Source of the DNA: Euptelea pleiosperma
Taxonomy: Eukaryota > Streptophyta > Magnoliopsida > Ranunculales > Eupteleaceae
Assembly: GCA_035048495.1 (NCBI GenBank)
Contig: CM068548.1
Location: 1,426,001-1,490,000, forward strand
Direction: 5' to 3'
DNA length: 64,000 bases
A program made the translations under genes and the position numbers. The notes under the pieces are model-generated. The model was not told the DNA's origin, did no database searches, and saw nothing but the letters and a program-made list of their open reading frames with translations. Positions within the stretch are counted from its first letter, which is position 1; each line of letters starts with the position of its first letter. Shown here piece by piece: positions 46,591 through 57,655 of the stretch.

Positions 46591-48209
46591 TGTAATGAAT
46601 ATTTTCATATTCAATTTGGCAAAGATTCTGTTTGACATAAAAACATTTTTGTAACCGTTCCTACGAGCACTAGTGTAGTGTGGAGACGTCGTGGTACGCA
46701 TACTCCGCCTACTACGTGAAGACTAAAAGATGGTTGACGACATGAGTCATCTGAGTAACTGTCGATTTGTCAGTTAACGATCGTGTACGCTCGATTAGGA
46801 AGGTAAGTGACTTAGTGGCCATAAGAGTTGGTTAAAATGAACTAAAATATAATGGTCAAACTTAGTCATTGGACTGACTCGAGTCTAAGTCAATAAAATT
46901 GACTAATGAGATAGTCCAATCGATTGGACACTTATTCCCAATCGATTAGACACAGCCCAATCGATTGGAGACTCTGTGTAATCGATTGGAAACTACGATG
47001 CAGAAACTTATTTCAGCCCAATCGATTGGAGACTCTGAGAAATTGATTGGAGTCTTCGGGACAGAAACTTATCTGAGTCAAATCGATTGGAGACTCTATG
47101 AAATCGATTGGAGCCTTCGGGACAAACTTTTCTGAGTCAAATCGATTGGAGAACCCTGTGTAATCGATTGGTGCCTTCGGAACAAAAATCTTATTGAGTC
47201 CAATCGATTGGACACTTATCTCTAATCGATTGGACATGGCCCAATCAATTGGACCCAATGTACAATCGATTGGACCATGCACAGAATTGATCTTTCTCAT
47301 ATCCGAAATTCATGGTTCCATTATCCCACGTTCTACACGACTCAGGGTCTTGGAATTTTATAAATACAACCCTTCTATGTCTTCTCTAAACACACACAAA
47401 GACACAGATTGACTCAAACTTCAAGAGAGAGAAGAAAATGTTATATTTATTAGAGTGTCCATTTGAAGAACAAGAACTTGTTTTCCATTCACATCTTGTG
47501 AGCTTGTTCTCTTCTCGATCAAAGCCAAGAGCTTGATCGTTTCCTCAGCTTAGGTCTTCAACTTCTATATTCGACCTAGTAGCCTGAGTATACCAGTGTG
47601 ACTCAACACCATTTGAGCAACTTAGGGTTCAGGGTGTACTGAATCCTTCACCTTCTGCAAAGGCGGGAGTCTTCAGAATTAAGATCGGAGAAGTCGATCG
47701 ACAGTAGGATTAGGGGTGTACCAAACTGAACAAGTGAACAAGGCTTCTTGGCTAGAAAGGCGCGTATGGATTCATAACGTTGATTCAGAGGATGTGGACA
47801 CATCGACAATAGGCCTTGACTAAAGTTGGAAGCTATATTTGCAACGGTGCTGCATAAGTAACCTTTGTTTCGTTTAACTTTTCAGTTAGCGATACTTTCT
47901 GTCTGGACGTGGTCTCGTGGTTTTTTCTTGGCTAAGGTTTTCATATAAAAATCTATTGTCTTGTGTGATTGTTTGTTTGTATTCCGCAATCTATTCTGAT
48001 TAGATCAGACGACGAAAAGAAAATATACCACGGAGTTATATTCAATTTGAGTCAGTTGTGATAATCTTTTATCAAACAACTAAGGCATGCAATTTTATTC
48101 CTTTACCATAGTCTAGTAAAACTGTGTAGGTATAATTAATTTTTAAATACATAATCAACCCCCCCTTCTAGGTATATTGAGTTAAAGAAAACGGATTGGT
48201 AAAATTTCA
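46591..48209 (+). repeat. 3' LTR of the TR-GAG-like element, 1.62 kb, complete
   Basis: It begins TGTAATGAATATTTTC and ends AAATTTCA, matching the solo LTR 16901-18473 throughout. The U3 contains the palindromic ATCGAT array at 46917-47278 and a TATA box at about 47358. Right after it the gypsy RT frame resumes (VTKRGIEVNSDQIRAMQEMP, from 48212). Confidence 0.9.
46917..47278. repeat. Palindromic ATCGAT motif array, second LTR
   Basis: It has about fifteen occurrences of AATCGATTGGA or near forms, more than in the solo LTR. The extra copies are at 47199-47274. The flanking text between motifs (GAGACTCTGTG, GCCTTCGGGACA) alternates, so the array is built of two-motif tandem units that have expanded or contracted between LTR copies. 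Confidence 0.85.
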
Positions 48210-48211
48210 TT

Positions 48212-48290
48212 GTGACCAAGAGGGGAATTGAGGTAAATTCAGATCAAATCCGAGCCATGCAAGAGATGCCATTGCCGAGACAGACAAATA
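48212..48290 (+). pseudogene. Tat/Retand-type gypsy RT, continuation after insertion
   Basis: The short frame VTKRGIEVNSDQIRAMQEMP is the segment of gypsy RT that follows the active site by about 50 residues. It confirms that the copia-type element inserted in this gene and that a little gypsy sequence was lost. Homology stops near 48290. Confidence 0.8.
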
Positions 48291-49415
48291 CAACAACAAC
48301 TACTTTCCTGGTTTGGGCTTGGATAAAATAAGGGCATTTCCAATCTATTCCTTCAAACTCTATAATGTATTTTCACATTCTTCTGACTAGTCGAACTTGC
48401 TATATTTCTCTCTCTAGAAATATTTTCTCTTTCTAGGGTTCACTTTCTCTCTCTAGGGTTAGTGTCTCTCTCTTCCTTCACTTTCTCTTTCTAGAAACAC
48501 GTTTTCTCTCTTAGATTCATGTTTTCTCTCTCAACATTCCTCAGGTCGATTGCCTTTTCACTTGGCCGACTCTTTTCGGTAAGCGCAAAAGGTGAGTTTC
48601 TCAGGGTACATCATCATTCATCCTAGGCCAATTTACATCTACCTTATCGGCTGGTAAGCCGATGTGAATTTCTTCTTTCTCTCTCATGTTCTCACGATTG
48701 GGCGACATTCTATAAAATTTGGTCGATCCTCTTCTTGATCGGTAGTGCCTTAGCTCCAAAGATCATGGGATGCTTATCTGTCAAAACCCTTCTCTTGATT
48801 GAAAGCATTTATCGAAATCTTTGACGATTGTCTTTTTGATCGGTAGTGCCCTTGACTCCAAGATCTCAGTGAATGTTTCTTTCCCTTACCCCTTCTTCTC
48901 TCAACCATTTATATGTTTTTTTCATATTTTTTAGAATAGATTTATTTGCTTTCTTTATTTCTGCAAATTTCAGTTCATGTAAGCAACACTTTGATTAATG
49001 CAATTTGATTTTGGTTAGTTTAGTATTATCTAGATCTCATTTCAAAGATGTTTTAAATCGACCCGCCCTTCTCATCTCTCCCACCATTCTCATTTTTCTC
49101 TGTATATTAGTTGTTAGTTTTAATTCCTTTTACACTAACGCATCCAAGTGCGGATCGACATCCGACACGAACTACTATACAAGTCTACATTTGGCTAGCT
49201 CCAAGCGAACAATATAAATTTATTCGGTTGGTGCAGACTCAACAGTTTGATATTTATTTTTACAAGTAGGGAAGTGTGGTGGAGAGAGAGAAATTGGGAC
49301 GTGAGAGAGGGAAAGATGGAGCAAAAGAGAGAGATCGAGCTTGGGTGTGGGGTGCTTTCATAAATGGGGCATTTTTCACAATTGTTGGGGGGGAGTTGCA
49401 AATCAAATTTCCCCG
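48291..49415. other. Probable gypsy LTR fragment, no gene
   Basis: Pyrimidine-rich CTCTCTCTAG blocks (48400-48530) and the string GTGCGGATCGACATCCGAC (about 49151) resemble the end of the gypsy LTRs at 23030-26361. This may be a related LTR fragment. No protein was recognised. Confidence 0.4.
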
Positions 49416-49724
49416 TTATAAAATGAGTGATGATCACATGGGACGGGGTCCATGGACGCGTCCATGGTGCCTATTGTTGGCAACTTTTGATTCGTTGCCA
49501 ACTCACCTTGGGCCGTGCAGTAGCTTTACGATTTAATATTAAAATATTATATTGTAACTATTTAAAATTATATTATATTACTTTCCAAATAAAATTAACT
49601 TGCTAAAAAAATCTTTCATCTTCTAAAGTCTAAACCACTTTTTTCTTCCCTCTTCTCTCCCACCGTCTTCTTCTTTCTTCTTTGCGCCTCTATGTTCTAT
49701 TTACTTTAAATGTTGTTTTTACAG

Positions 49725-49849
49725 TGAAGGATGCAAACATGTTGGTTTTTGTCAGTAAGATAAAAAGACACGTTGAGACTATCTCGGCAAGATTTCCCCC
49801 CTCATTTCTGAACAGCTTGGGGTTAACTGCTGTGTGGGAGCAAACACTG
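49725..49849 (+). pseudogene. Candidate captured exon inside the outer Mutator-like element
   Basis: A 125-bp open stretch is bounded by an acceptor-like TTTTTACAG and a donor-like GGTAACA. It reads VKDANMLVFVSKIKRHVETI and on to LTAVWEQTL, better composed than random frames in this AT-rich DNA. I could not identify the parent gene. Capture of gene fragments between inverted arms is known for Pack-MULEs, but here it is inference. Confidence 0.4.
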
Positions 49850-50592
49850 GTAACAAGGTTATAAGCATCGTGACTGGCAAGACTTATTCCCACTTTTCAC
49901 AACAGTGCACGAGATCAACATCGGCCGCCATCTACCATTATAGAATATTGTGAACATAAGCCCAATTTTTCCCTAGTGGGCTCTGTGCAATATTATTGAT
50001 CCTCCTAAGGACGCCAAGCGTATCTTTATAATCCAAAGCTAAAGTCGGAATAAAGCAGTTTATTTTCATATTTGTATAGAGCATGTAATTGAATCACAAT
50101 AGAACACGTGAGACTCACTCCACACAACTTTATGCGATACTGGCATTGGCATGGCCTTGTCTTGGAAGCGTAACTCATTCAAAATGTTAGAGGCACAATA
50201 GGTTGGAAAAAGCTTAAAGTACACTATTTGAATCTTAACATTTCAACGACAAAATCTTATAATTCAAGCTAGCTAAGAACAGGGATCATGGTTATGGGGA
50301 TAACAATTATCTTCTATCAGTTTTAATTAGATTTCTTTATTCTGATCTTCATTCTTATAAGATTCAAGTACCACTAGAAACAAAAAGATATTGCTGAATA
50401 ATATTTTGTGGATTTGTTGGTTGTTTTCTGTTCTTCATTTGAGAAGAAAGAAGGTGGCGTTAGGAGAAAGGTGTAGAGAAGAAAGAAGACGACGGTGGGA
50501 GAGAAGATTTGAGAAAGAGGAAGTCGTTTAGAAGACAAAAGCTTTTTTTGGCAAGTTAATTTTATTTTGAATGTAATATAATATAATTTAAA

Positions 50593-53142
50593 GGGTAATT
50601 ACCAAAAAAATTAACGTTTTCAACTTTTATCACCGAAAGCCAACTAACATGTTTGAAATACCAAAAAAACTAACGATTACCGATTTTGCCCTTAACTTTT
50701 AGGTGTGACTTCAAAAAGGTGACTAAAACAAAGCTGACACGACTGTACGCATAAAGCTTTTTCTACTCCTATTCTCAATGATGGCTCTAAAATATTTTTG
50801 GATCAACCATCCGATTATGATCTAACAACTGGGGATCACTCCAAAAAGCAATCGGCATTTTTTGACAATGACACTCTTTTATGTTCCATTTTTTTTATTT
50901 TTTCCTATTTTATCATCTATTTCCTCTTATTCTGTCGTCTGTTTCTCTTATTTTGTAATATGTTTTCTTCTTCTCTGTCATTTGTTTTCTCTGATACAAG
51001 ATCAACAATGGTCATGAAAAAACTCACTATAATCACCTAAATGAACAAATAGACTTGAGGAGAAACCAATGATAGAACAGTAGAAAATAAATGACATGAA
51101 AATGTAAAAGAGATGGTATGAAATAGAAAATAGATGATATCAAAGTAGAAAATATACACGAAGAGAAAACAGATGGTAGAACATGCAAAAGAAATCACAG
51201 GAGAAAATGAAGACTGAAGAGGAGAAGAGGGTGGAGGAGAAAGAGAAAAAGAAGGCTGAACAGGAGAGGAAGGTAGAGGATGATGAGAGGAGGGTGGAGG
51301 AGGAAGAAAAAAGGAAGGTTGAAGAAGAGATGAAGGTATGTCGTATGTTTTTTCTTTGTATGTCGTCTGTTTTCTCTTTGTATATCATCTGTTTTCTTTT
51401 TATCTGTCAGCTATTTTCTTTTTGTATGTCGTCTGTTTTCGTCTTGCTTGTATGTCGTATGTTTTCTTTATGTCTGTCGTTTATTTTGTGTTGTCTATAT
51501 ATCTCGCGTGTTGTCTGTTTTCTCTTTGTATATCATTTGTTTTCTCTTTGTCTGTCGGCTGTTTTCTCTTTGTATGTCGTATGTTTTCGTCTTGCTTATA
51601 TGTCGTTTACTTTCTTTATGTCTATTTTATGTTTTCTTCTTGTCTGTCGTCTGTCTTCTTGACTCTATTCTATCGTCAGTTTGCTTCTATTCTATCATTT
51701 GTTTCCTCTTGTCATCAGTTTTGTCCTTTAATTTATGTATTATAACAGAACAAGTGAATAGATCGAGAGTTACTTATTACACTATTTGTTATCAGAGATG
51801 ACAACATCCATTCATAATTGTCAAGTTTCATAACTTGTGATTCTTAACAAGTTTAATAGTTGTCTCGTACGATGTTAGCAAATGAGAAAATAGATGTTAG
51901 CAAAGGAGAATACAAATGATAGAAAATGTGAAAATGGATGATAGAAAAATGAGAAAATATATGTTAGCAAAGGAGAAAATGGATGATAGAAAATGAAAAA
52001 AAGAGAAGATAAAAATAGAGAAAATAGATATTAGAAAAGGAGAAAACGGATGATAGAAAATGGAGAAAAGAGAGCAAAAGAGAAAATGGATAATAGAAAA
52101 GGATAAAACAGATGACAAAGTAGTAGAAAATAGATGACAAAATATGAGAAAATAGATAACAAAAAAAGATAAAACAGATGACGGAGTAAGAGAAAACAGA
52201 TGATAGAAAATGTGAAAAGAGATGATGAAAATGAGAAAATAGATGTTAGCAAATGAGAAAATGGACGATAGAAAATAAGAAAATAGAAGATAGAAATGGA
52301 GAAAATAGATGTTACAAAATGAAAAAACGGATGATAGAAATGGAGAAAAGAGAGCAAAGAAGAAAACAGATGATAGAAAATGAGAAAACAAATGACAAAG
52401 TAGTAAAAATAGATGACAGAGTAGGAGAAACAGACGACAGAAAAATAGAAAACAGACGACGGAATATGAGAAAACAGATGACGGAGTAGGAGAAAACAGA
52501 TAATAGAAAATGTGGAAAAAGATGATAGAAAAAGAGAAAATAGATGTTAGCAAAAGAGAAAATGGATGATAAAAAATGAGAAGAAAAGATAAATGGAGAA
52601 AATAGATGTTAGAAAAGGAGAAAAGAGAGCAAAGGAGAAATGGATGAAAAAAAAAAATGAAAAAATGAAGAAAGCTTACCGTATTACAATCTTTGATCTC
52701 TGCGTATGAACAAATGAAGAAAGTTTACATGAGAAAAAATGAAGAAGAAAGCTTATCGGAGAAGCTTTAGAAAATGAGAAAATAGATGGTAGAAAGGGAG
52801 AAAAGAGAGCAAAGGAGAAAATGGATGAAAAATAAATGAAAAAATAAAGAAAGCTTATCGTATTACAATCTTTGATCTCTGCGTATTAACAAATGAAGAA
52901 AGCTTACAGGAGAAAAAATAAAAAAGAAAGCTTACCGGAGAAGCTTTATTTGGTAAGGGAAAAGTTGTTTTGACAATAAATGTAGGTGTATTTTTTTTAT
53001 TTTTTATAATGGAAAAATTATTTTGACAGTAAGGGTAATAATGTCCGAAAATGTGCTCAAATTAATAAACTGAAAAATGTTGAAAAGTCGTTGGGTGTTC
53101 GGTGATAAATGTTGAAAATGTTAATTTTTTTAGTAATTACCC
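50593..53142. mobile_element. Mutator-like foldback element (inner), 2.55 kb, minisatellite-filled
   Basis: The termini GGGTAATTACCAAAAAAATT and the inverse of the right end pair over about 45 bp, with three mismatches near the tip. The flanks are identical 9-bp duplications TAATTTAAA (50584-50592 and 53143-53151). The interior has no transposase. It is filled by a roughly 20-bp repeat related to GAGAAAACAGATGATAGAAA in both orientations. It is younger than the outer Mutator-like element it splits. Confidence 0.92.
50880..52970. repeat. AT-rich ~20-bp minisatellite in alternating orientations
   Basis: Pyrimidine-strand blocks (TTTTCTCTTTGTATGTCGTC, about 50880-50990 and 51340-51725) alternate with purine-strand blocks (about 51050-51340 and 51880-52970). 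They are reverse complements of the same unit, so single strands could fold into large imperfect hairpins. A CTTACCGGAGAAGC-type unit recurs near 52670-52950. The apparent proteins here (F/S/C- or K/E-rich) are repeat translations. Confidence 0.85.
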
Positions 53143-53307
53143 TAATTTAAATAGTTAAAATATTATATTACACATTAAATTTTAAAACAGCTGCAACCCA
53201 ACCCTAGTGAATTGGAACTAATCAGAAATTGCCAACAATAGGTACCATGGACGCGTCCTTGACCTTGGCCCATGTGATCATTACTCTTGTAAAATACCCT
53301 TGGGAGT

Positions 53308-53316
53308 GGCGGGAAA
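53308..53316. promoter_or_regulatory. E2F-like site upstream of RTEL1-type gene
   Basis: GGCGGGAAA (TTTCCCGCC on the other strand) matches the E2F consensus and lies 115 bp before the ATG. E2F control of DNA replication and repair genes is well established. Its use here is inferred from sequence alone. A CT-rich stretch (53391-53404) typical of plant 5' UTRs lies between it and the ATG. Confidence 0.6.
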
Positions 53317-53430
53317 CACGCTCCTGCAAATCTTCAGAGGGGTTCGGTGTCTAGGGTTCGTTAAAAACCCACATTTTCCCTCGGAATCTCTCTCTCTCTC
53401 TCTCACAGACATCACTCTGTTTCGTAAACA

Positions 53431-56400
53431 ATGCCCATATACAAGATCAGGGGAATTGATGTCGATTTCCCTTTCGAGGCTTACGATTGCCAGATCGTTT
53501 ACATGGAGAAAGTCATTCAATCTTTACAAGATGTAAGCTTCAAAAGCATATCGATTTCTATCTTCTTTGTTTGGTCTCAATTGAAGAATGACTGAAACTG
53601 TTTCATGTTTTTGGAGCTAAAAATGGCGATCCAAACACGTCTTAGTTGTGATTTCTAGAGAGACTCGTAGTAAGAGAGTTCGTTTTCTAATGTTTGTTTG
53701 TTGTGTTAGAAATGTAATGCGTTATTGGAGAGTCCTACTGGGACAGGAAAGACTTTGTGTCTTCTCTGCGCTGCATTGGCTTGGAGGAAGAGTTTGGGTG
53801 ATTTCTCAACTGGAGCGAATGAAGGGAAGAGTCGGAATTCCAGAAGCAAACACTATGACGTTTCACCGTCACCGCCCCAATCGGGAGAAACAAATCTCCC
53901 TACTATAGTATACACTTCACGCACTCACAGCCAGCTCCATCAAGTAATTCAAGAGTTGAAAAGAACCAATTATAGGTTAGATTTGATTTGTAGGTTTTGA
54001 ATATATTTTGATATCTGTGTGATGGATGTGGTCTTATGCTCATATCCACAATAAAGGCGGAAAAGCAAGAACTATGTTTGATTTTATAGGACTTTTTCTA
54101 ATTCGATCATTTATAATTCTGAAAAAGGTTTTCTGAAGTGAAGCTCCAAGTATTTTATTTTATTTTTCTCCAGGCGATCCATTTGATATATTGCCCTCTG
54201 GATTGACCACGTGAATGTGCCCTTGTTCACGTTGTGCCTGTACCGGACCTTGTATTTTGCTTTTCCCCATGGATTGCAAACATTGAATGTTTTAAGTTTT
54301 TTCAGGATTCATGTAACGATATGTTTTTTTACACCAGATGCCAACCTTATGTAATCCTCCTTCATCCAGCCTTGGGACCCAAAATGAAATGTTAAGAGCG
54401 CTACAACGATGGAGTTGAATTCGTTAAAACTACATAAATGTATTAGTATACCGACAAATATCTACACTACATTTTGGCAAATGTAGCAACCCATGGATGT
54501 TTGTTCTTAAAAACTATAACCCTCGTGTGAGATTACAAACTGTCCTTGAAACTACATTTTGGCATTTTATGTGATCGGTTGATATTGAAAATATCATGTT
54601 TTCTTTGACGATTGTTTTTGGTTATTTATTTAGTAGTTTTTATCATGCATTTGAGTTAATAAACTTTTCCCTTATTATGAAAATATCATGTTTTTCTTTT
54701 ACGAGGTATTGGAAATGAAGCTATTATTTAATGGTTAGCATAACGGTTATTGTATTGACTGATAAATTATTTTAATATGAAAAACAAAATTGGCAATCTT
54801 TCCAATCAACAAAAAAAATAAGAAATTGACCAACCCGACCCAACTCGATAGGGTTGGAAAATCTAGGCCCGACCTTGGGTTGAGTTGGGTTAGGGTTCAT
54901 AGCCTTTAAGGTTGGGTTGGGCTAGGGTTGACCTCCAACCCGACCCAACCCGCCCGAGTTGCAGCCCTAGTGGCGGAGCTCTATTGACATAAAACTTGCC
55001 ATGTGGGGAGATTCTGAAGTGGCAGAACATGTTGATCCTTTAGGGGCTACCACCTCAGTTGTCATGTGTGAAGAAAATCCTGCCACTCTGGTGAAAAGGT
55101 CTGGAAAGCCTGACCCCGATATCCTGCTAGATGCTGTCTGGTGCAAAATTACTTATGGCTTTGATAGCGATGTGACAGAAGTTGACCTATGTTCTGTATC
55201 TGTCCCATGGACTTTTAGTTGTTGAACACTTGAAGTTGATGTAGAGAATTTGTTTGTCATGGTGCTTTATATTGTTTAAAGTTCTTGGAGAATTTTAACT
55301 TGTTTACTATTAGAGAACTTGCAGGCCTAAAATGGTTGTATTAGGTTCTCGGGAGCAGTTGTGCATTCATGATGATGTGCGGATGCTACATGGGAGAGCA
55401 CAGACGAATGCCTGCCATGTCTTTTGTAAAAAGCGCAAATGCGTACATCATACTCACGTTTCAGGTTGGTGTTCTTTTTTCTTTTCGTTTTATGAACTCT
55501 TGTTGTTGTTTGGAAAGCTTGTACATTGTAGAGTAACTTAAGTTTCAATATTTAGCATTTCTTTATGCCCTTTAGATGCATATTTTATGTTGGACATTTG
55601 TAACTTCCATACACGTGCATGTTTCTTTTGTAGATTATGTAAAGCATAACCCTAATCTTGGAGATGATCCTATTGACATAGAGGACATGGTCAATATTGG
55701 AAGAACCCATGGACCGTAGGTTTTCTCAATATCTGTCTCTTTATTATCAAAAACTTAATACACTGTTGCTCCTACCATCATATTTTCTCTTTTGAATGCT
55801 GTATGCATAAATTTTGATTTATAATATCTTTGCTTGTTCTTATTGAATCTTACCCTCCCTTGTAGGTGCCCTTATTATTTGTCACGAGAACTCCACAAGG
55901 TTGTCGATATTTTATTTGCTCCATACAACTATCTTATTGATCGTGGGAACCGGAAATCTCTTACTATTGGATGGCAGAATAGTGTACTTATATTTGATGA
56001 AGCTCACAACCTCGTAAGGAGCAATTCGTTAATATAACAATATTTTGATAATTGAGACCGATCCTTTAATCACTCTTTGGTTTAATGGAAGTTCTCGTAT
56101 GGAAACTCCTTGTGTTTGTAGAAACTGTGGGGATTTTTTTTCGTAACTTGAAACCAAGTCTTTCAATTGTGTTTTCTTTTCCTTTTCTTTCTGTTGTTTT
56201 CCTCCCTAACTCTCGGAAGTTCTTTCTATCATATAAGCTAACGATTTAAGTTTTTGTTGAAATTGATGTTGGTTTTGTAACTTGCTTCTTTTTTTTAATT
56301 TTTTTTTATTTCATGTTTTATCTACTTCTGAAAGATGATGTCTATCTTATGAAATGCAGGAAAGCATATGTGCAGATGCATCCTCATTTGACTTGCCTTC

Positions 56401-57655
56401 TGGTCTTCTGACTGCTTGCATTTCTGAAGCAAAAAAGTGTGTCGACCTTTCTATTGCAAGGAGGGCGATTGAAAAATCAAATGACAAATCACTTAACCCA
56501 GATAATTTTGCTATTCTCAGAGGTAATTTATTGGCATATCTATATTAGATAATGAATGTACTTTATGTTTCCATGCTCGCTAATGTGGTATCTTTTCCAA
56601 TTGGCACTCTTCTTATTGTTATGGGCAACTTGGATGAGTTGCTACTGAATTGCTTTGGTTTCTGCAGAAGAATACTGAAAGCAAGATTTGAAATCCTCAT
56701 ATTTATTTTTGCATGCAAGTTTAAATATTGGCAGGAATTACTACTGGGGTTCATGGTCCAAGTGGGATGTGTTTGTGCCTTTAAAAATGAGCAATAGAAA
56801 TACAATTTTATTTTATTTCATTAATTTATTTTTTGGGCAATGAAAACATGATTGGGAATCTTTATGAGTTGTAGTGAAATTCTTGCAGCTCTTCTACTGA
56901 AGTTGGAGAAGAGAATAGCTGAAGTGCCTATTGAATCCAAAGAGTTGGGTTTTACTCGACCAGGACCTTACATTTATGAGTTACTTGCTGATCTGAACAT
57001 CACACATGAAACCGCAACTATGCTCGTTGATACAATTGAGAACGCTACAGGGCTTCTTGAGGATGGTAAGCATAGTGTGTTCACTGCCTTGACATTCCTG
57101 AATATTCCACTATCTGTGGTTCTTCGTTACTATGGTGCATTGTTCTTAGAAATGTCAGATGGTTGCATCAGCTCAATCTGATCAAGGAGACATGTTGGCC
57201 TCTTATTCATTTATTTTTGCATATTTCATCAGTTTTAGGATTGAAGGTATTTATTATTCCAGAATCTAGCATGACGGTGAGTGGGTGTTTCTCATATTTT
57301 TAGCTGAAAATGCAACCGAAAGTGGACCACACAAGACAAAGGGCACTATATGCAGGCTCGAAAGCATGGGCGATATTCTCAGGATAATCTTCAGAGATGG
57401 TGATAAAACTCATGCAAAATCTTACCGTGTAAGTTGTAATTCTTTTGCGTACCTATTGGTCACACCAGTGGGTAGGAATGTAGTGGGAGATTTGTTGCCG
57501 ATCATATTTCCTATTTACTTCACAATGGTGGTCTATATATGTTGTCTTTAATGTGTGGGACCATTATGTGTGAGTTATACTAACTTTAAAATCCTTTTGT
57601 TGATTTAAGGTTCACGTGCAGGAAGCTGACGCAAATGCCATAGATGCCTTTAAAG
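53431..57655 (+). CDS. RTEL1: RTEL1-type iron-sulfur DNA helicase, N-terminal half (partial)
   Basis: Nine exons (53431-53532, 53710-53975, 55325-55464, 55634-55715, 55866-56013, 56360-56522, 56889-57065, 57304-57428, 57610-57655) join with GT-AG introns in perfect phase into 416 uninterrupted codons. The N-terminus [18 protein letters not shown] fits RTEL1, an XPD-family 5'-3' helicase that unwinds D-loops and telomeric structures in the nucleus. Seen motifs: Walker A SPTGTGKT (exon 2), YTSRTHSQL, the four-cysteine Fe-S region (SREQLC, NACHVFC, GPCPYY), Walker B FDEAH (exon 5), and [10 protein letters not shown] at the end of exon 9. The C-terminal helicase motifs are not found in the remaining 6.3 kb, which is repeats, so the gene is either truncated or continues beyond the window across a very large intron. 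A hAT relic sits in intron 2. Confidence 0.88.
54426..54969. mobile_element. hAT-type element relic in intron 2 of the helicase gene
   Basis: It matches about 20680-21167 (ATGTATTAGTATAC, CCATGGATGTTTGTTC) and ends with the same AGTTGCAGCCCTA terminus. The left 200 bp with the other terminus is missing. It is orientated like the complete copy. Confidence 0.85.
54985..55215 (+). other. Unassigned open stretch in intron 2
   Basis: An open frame ([20 protein letters not shown] ... [20 protein letters not shown]) lies between the hAT relic and exon 3. Its composition is protein-like, but it does not fit RTEL1 and the phase-consistent exon 2 to 3 join skips it. It may be a fragment of another gene or chance. 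Confidence 0.3.

Larger units (their letters stand above)
49425..53286. mobile_element. Mutator-like element (outer), with candidate captured exon
   Basis: Long inverted arms define it. GAGTGATGATCACATGGG at 49425 pairs with the inverse ending at 53286, including GGACGCGTCCATGG and CCTATTGTTGGCAA. The deeper arm segments 49540-49690 and 50450-50592 (continuing at 53152) also pair. Flanking 9-mers are TTATAAAAT (49416-49424) and TTGTAAAAT (53287-53295), eight of nine identical, the length expected of Mutator-like target duplications. No transposase is present. Its right arm was later split by a second Mutator-like element (50593-53142). Without that insert it would be about 1.3 kb. It ends 21 bp before the E2F-like site of the RTEL1-type gene. 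Confidence 0.85.

Noticed and set aside
51140..52553. Cysteine- and phenylalanine-rich 'membrane protein' frames of up to 218 residues
   Set aside because: They translate the ~20-bp minisatellite within the Mutator-like element and repeat with its period.
51880..52970. CRISPR-like array of short repeats
   Set aside because: Repeats are degenerate, spacers are not unique, and the genome is a plant's; it is a minisatellite.
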